A DNA stretch of 64,000 bases from Paraburkholderia sp. PGU19. Its GTDB lineage: Bacteria > Pseudomonadota > Gammaproteobacteria > Burkholderiales > Burkholderiaceae. Of the stretch, positions 60,809-64,000 are shown piece after piece (position 1 is the first letter of the stretch; the number at the start of each line of letters is the position of its first letter). A program made the position numbers and the translations under genes. Under the pieces are notes generated by a model. That model was not told the DNA's origin, did not search any database, and saw only the letters and a program-made list of their open reading frames with translations. Location of the stretch: contig NZ_AP023179.1 in the NCBI RefSeq assembly GCF_013426915.1, forward strand, positions 1,984,001-2,048,000, given 5' to 3'.

Positions 60809-61993
60809 TCAGATCCGCTCGAAGATCGCTGCAATGCCCTGCCCGCCGCCGATGCACATCGTCACGAGCGCATAACGGCCGCCGATACGCTGCAGTTCGT
60901 ACAGCGCCTTGACGGTGATCAGTGCGCCCGTCGCGCCGATCGGATGGCCGAGCGAAATGCCCGAGCCGTTCGGGTTCACCTTCGCGGGATCGAGGCCTAG
61001 TTCCTTGCTGACGGCACAGGCTTGCGCGGCAAACGCTTCGTTCGCTTCGATCACGTCGAGATCGCCGACTTTCAGGCCGGCGCGCTCCAGCGCCTTCTGC
61101 GTCGCGGGCACGGGGCCGATGCCCATGTAGTTCGGATCGACGCCCGCATGCGCGTACGCAACCAGCCGGCCGAGCGGCTTCGCGCCGCGCTTCTCGGCGA
61201 CGCTGCGCTCCATCAGCACGACAGCCGCCGCCGCGTCGTTGATGCCCGACGCATTGCCCGCCGTGACCGTGCCGTTTTCCTTCGCGAACACGGCCTTCAG
61301 TTTCGCGAAGTCGTCGGCCGTCGCGTTCATGCGGACGTGCTCGTCCGTGTCGAAAACGGTGTCGCCCTTCTTCGACGCGATCGTGATGGGGAGAATCTGT
61401 TCCTTGAAGTAGCCGCTTTCGATCGCCTTCGCCGCGCGGCGGTGTGATTCGAGCGCGAGCGCGTCCTGTGTGTCGCGGGAGATGTCGTATTTCTTTGCGA
61501 CGTTCTCGGCGGTTACGCCCATGTGGATCGTCTGAAACGGGTCGTGCAGCGCGCCGAGCATCATGTCGACGATGCTCGCGTTGCCCATCCGCTGGCCGAA
61601 GCGCGCCGACGGCATGATGTACGGCGCGCGGCTCATGCTTTCCGCGCCGCCGCCGATCGCGATATCCGTGTCCCCGAGCAACACGGATTGCGCCGCCGAT
61701 ACGATTGCCTGCAGGCCCGAGCCGCACAACCGGTTCACAGTTAGCGCGGGCGCATGCTGCGCGACGCCGCCGTTGAGCGCCGCGACGCGCGCAAGGTACA
61801 TGTCCTTCGGCTCGGTATGGATCACATTGCCGAACACGACATGACCGACTTCGTCGCCGGAGACGCTCGCCCGCGACAACGCCTCGCGCACCACGCGGGC
61901 GCCGAGATCCGTCGGCGCGAAGTCCTTGAGGCTACCGCCGAAGTCGCCGATTGCCGTGCGCACGCCGCTCACTACCACCACTTCACGTTGCAT
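60809..61993 (-). CDS. bktB: Beta-ketothiolase BktB / acetyl-CoA acetyltransferase
   Basis: 394 residues. The nucleophilic Cys90 is in VNRLCGSGLQAI, with His350 in LGHPIGATGA and Cys380 in MCIGGGQG. Length and sequence run alongside Cupriavidus BktB, which makes 3-ketoacyl-CoA of C4-C6 for polyhydroxyalkanoate synthesis or degrades it. No pha genes are adjacent. It is 159 bases after the sugar kinase on the same strand. Confidence 0.92.
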   Translation of the reverse strand: MQREVVVVSGVRTAIGDFGGSLKDFAPTDLGARVVREALSRASVSGDEVGHVVFGNVIHTEPKDMYLARVAALNGGVAQHAPALTVNRLCGSGLQAIVSAAQSVLLGDTDIAIGGGAESMSRAPYIMPSARFGQRMGNASIVDMMLGALHDPFQTIHMGVTAENVAKKYDISRDTQDALALESHRRAAKAIESGYFKEQILPITIASKKGDTVFDTDEHVRMNATADDFAKLKAVFAKENGTVTAGNASGINDAAAAVVLMERSVAEKRGAKPLGRLVAYAHAGVDPNYMGIGPVPATQKALERAGLKVGDLDVIEANEAFAAQACAVSKELGLDPAKVNPNGSGISLGHPIGATGALITVKALYELQRIGGRYALVTMCIGGGQGIAAIFERI

Positions 61994-62152
61994 CGCTTGC
62001 TCCTCTCTTTTGTCTCAGATGAATGTCATGTGCTTCGTTGAAGATGCGCATGACCTTGCCCTACTGAACATACCCGAGTTGCCGGATCTCCGCGCTGAAT
62101 CTGACGCCAGTGTGCTGCCGTGCTGGCGAACTGCGCGCGCTTCAGTGTGCGC

Positions 62153-63079
62153 TCAGGCGCCGAGAAGCTTTTCGACCGTCGCGCGATCGGGGATCGGCGC
62201 GACGGCGCCGAAGCCTTGCGTCGACAGCGCGGCCGCGACGTTCGCGTAGCGCGCGGCCTGGAACGGATCGTCCCCGGCAGCAATGCGCGCGATGAACGCG
62301 CCACCGAAGCAGTCGCCCGCGCCCGTCGCATCGACGGCGTTGACGACGTGACCGGGCACGACGCGGCGCTCGTCAGGCGTCGCGATATACGAGCCTTCCT
62401 TGCCGAGTTTCAGCGCGACGACGCGCGGGCCTTGCGCGAGCAGAAAATCGACGATGTCGTCGCGCTCCGTCAAACCCGTCAGTTCGGTGACGTCGTCCCA
62501 GCTGGGCAGGCAGATGTCCGTCTGACGGATCGCTTCGAGCATCACGGCGCGCGCCCGCGCGAGCGGCCACAGCTTGAGGCGCAAGTTCGTGTCGAAGCTC
62601 ACGAGCACCTTGTTCGCGCGCGCGTGCGTGATCGCGGCGAGCGCGGCATCGCAGGCGCTCACGCTGATCGCGAGACTGATACCGGACAGATGGATGACCT
62701 TCGCGGCGGCGATCGCGTCGAGCGGCAGATCGCGCGGCGCGTAGCGGCTCGCCGCCGAACCCGCGCGCAGATAGTCGAACTGATGGCCGGACGGTCCGTG
62801 CGACACAAAATACACGCCTGTCGGCGCCTGATCGTCGACGCGCACGAACGAGGTATCGACCTGCTCGCGCTGCCACAGATCGAGCAGCAAACGCCCGAAC
62901 GGGTCACTACCGACAGCCGATACGAAACCCGTCGACGCGCCCTGCCGCGCAGCCGCGATGCAGAAGTTCGACGTGTCGCCGCCGAAGCCCTGCAGGTACG
63001 TGGGCTGGTCTTTGCCGGACTGGTTGAATTCGACCATTGCCTCGCCGAGCGCGAGGATGGACGGTGTGTTCGAGAGCAT
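62153..63079 (-). CDS. PfkB-family sugar kinase (KdgK-like)
   Basis: 308 residues. N-terminal ILALGEAMVEFNQ and GFGGDTSNFCIAAARQG bind the sugar; C-terminal VNAVDATGAGDCFGGAFIAR has the catalytic Asp and anion hole. The closest class is 2-keto-3-deoxygluconate kinase, but PfkB members are hard to tell apart. It starts 3 bases after the rimO stop, so the two are coupled. The ATG is not preceded by a strong ribosome site. Confidence 0.88.
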   Translation of the reverse strand: MLSNTPSILALGEAMVEFNQSGKDQPTYLQGFGGDTSNFCIAAARQGASTGFVSAVGSDPFGRLLLDLWQREQVDTSFVRVDDQAPTGVYFVSHGPSGHQFDYLRAGSAASRYAPRDLPLDAIAAAKVIHLSGISLAISVSACDAALAAITHARANKVLVSFDTNLRLKLWPLARARAVMLEAIRQTDICLPSWDDVTELTGLTERDDIVDFLLAQGPRVVALKLGKEGSYIATPDERRVVPGHVVNAVDATGAGDCFGGAFIARIAAGDDPFQAARYANVAAALSTQGFGAVAPIPDRATVEKLLGA

Positions 63080-63082
63080 TGC

Positions 63083-64000
63083 TTAGACCTCGCCCCACAG
63101 ATCGTGGCCGTCGGCACCCGTGATCTTCACCGACACGAAATCGCCGACCTTGTAGCGCTTCGACGCCTTGGTCGCGGGCGCGATATAGACGACACCGTCG
63201 ATCTCCGGCGCATCCGCCGCCGTACGGCCGATGCCGCCGTCGGGATTGATCTCGTCGACGAGCACCTTCAGCGTCTTGCCGATCTTGCGCGCGATGCGCT
63301 TCGCCGATACTTCTTCCGCGACTTCCATGAAGCGCGCGCGGCGTGCCTCGCGGACTTCATCGGGCAGCGCGCCGTCGAGTTCGTTCGCACCCGCGCCTTC
63401 GACAGGCGAATACGCGAAGCAACCGACGCGATCGAGTTCCGCCTCGCGGATGAAGTCGAGCAGCGTTTCGAACTGCTCTTCCGTCTCACCAGGGAAACCC
63501 GCGATAAACGTGCTGCGAATGGTCAGGTCCGGACAGATTTCGCGCCATGCGCGCACGCGCTCGAGCACTTTCTCGGCGTTCGCGGGACGCTTCATGCGCT
63601 TGAGCACTTCGGGATGCGCATGCTGGAACGGCACGTCGAGATACGGCAGCACGTGTCCCTTCAGCGCGCCTTCCGCCATCATCGGAATCACTTCGTCAAC
63701 GCTCGGATACGGATACACGTAGTGCAGACGCACCCACGCGCCGTACTGCGCAGCGAGTTCGCCGAGCGCGCCGACGAGGTCCGTCATGCGCGTCTTGATC
63801 GGCTTGCCGTTCCAGAAACCGGTGCGATATTTGACGTCGACACCATAGGCGCTCGTGTCCTGCGAAATGACGAGCAGTTCCTTCACGCCCGACTTGAACA
63901 GGTTCTCCGCTTCGAGCATGACTTCCGCGACAGGACGCGACACCAGGTCGCCGCGCATCGACGGGATGATGCAGAACGTGCAGCGGTGGTTGCAGCCTTC
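63083..64000 (-). CDS. rimO: Ribosomal protein S12 methylthiotransferase RimO, C-terminal part (5' end beyond window)
   Basis: The frame stays open to base 64000, giving 305 residues. The radical-SAM cluster motif reads [19 protein letters not shown], read just upstream of the internal ATG at 63958. Then [13 protein letters not shown], the conserved [20 protein letters not shown] and [20 protein letters not shown], and a C-terminal TRAM domain. RimO adds a methylthio group to Asp of ribosomal protein S12. The N-terminal UPF0004 domain is outside the window. Confidence 0.96.
   Translation of the reverse strand, partial: EGCNHRCTFCIIPSMRGDLVSRPVAEVMLEAENLFKSGVKELLVISQDTSAYGVDVKYRTGFWNGKPIKTRMTDLVGALGELAAQYGAWVRLHYVYPYPSVDEVIPMMAEGALKGHVLPYLDVPFQHAHPEVLKRMKRPANAEKVLERVRAWREICPDLTIRSTFIAGFPGETEEQFETLLDFIREAELDRVGCFAYSPVEGAGANELDGALPDEVREARRARFMEVAEEVSAKRIARKIGKTLKVLVDEINPDGGIGRTAADAPEIDGVVYIAPATKASKRYKVGDFVSVKITGADGHDLWGEV

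Overview
The window is chromosomal DNA of a GC-rich betaproteobacterium of the Burkholderia sensu lato group, most likely Paraburkholderia or Caballeronia. This rests on gene order (tig-clpP-clpX-lon-hupB-ppiD, ispD-ispF next to mfd, bktB-sugar kinase-rimO), strong G/C third-position bias, and close protein resemblance to Burkholderia/Cupriavidus families such as BktB. Most of it is ordinary core genome; about 4 kb is mobile or repetitive.

Layout. 1-2.4 kb: the 3' end of pgi, an orphan LolD/YbbA-type ABC ATPase whose start codon shares a CATG with the divergent tesA-like esterase, and a small lipoprotein. 2.4-11.6 kb: a minus-strand protein-quality-control cluster (tig, clpP, clpX, lon, hupB, ppiD) with tRNA-Val and tRNA-Asp between hupB and ppiD; lon as given carries a one-base frameshift inside the protease domain. 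12-18 kb: glycerate kinase, a MarR regulator, a class II aldolase-like protein, a 44-residue secreted His-rich peptide, tRNA-Leu, a squalene/phytoene synthase family gene and a Tat-type DUF1501 protein. 18-22 kb: ompR-envZ, then ahpC-ahpD behind a good sigma70 promoter with a possible OxyR site. 22-32.6 kb: an acyltransferase, ispF/ispD, mfd, an M20 hydrolase with an unusual metal site, argE, a threonine dehydratase-like enzyme and mscL.

32.7-37.1 kb: a three-gene signalling operon (membrane CHASE3-like histidine kinase, single-domain response regulator, REC-PAS-HK-REC hybrid kinase). 37.6-42.3 kb: a hypothetical gene, an AsmA-family protein and the fetAB iron exporter. 43.2-44.0 kb: a gene-free, nearly 800-bp imperfect inverted repeat with long arms around an 84-bp centre. 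44-52 kb: a quinone reductase/LysR divergent pair, a small acidic protein, the bacterial NHEJ pair ligD-ku, and a cytochrome P450.

52.1-57.4 kb: a GH28 polygalacturonase pseudogene split by two adjacent IS110-family elements, with a separate frameshift and a 370-bp tandem duplication of one element's 3' end. 57.8-64 kb: serB, metC, an exported hypothetical protein, a six-copy 12-bp tandem repeat, bktB, a PfkB sugar kinase and the 3' part of rimO.

I saw no CRISPR array, prophage, toxin-antitoxin pair or recognisable defence island. The parts that best repay attention are the long inverted repeat, the IS110 nest with its duplicated end, and the lon frameshift.
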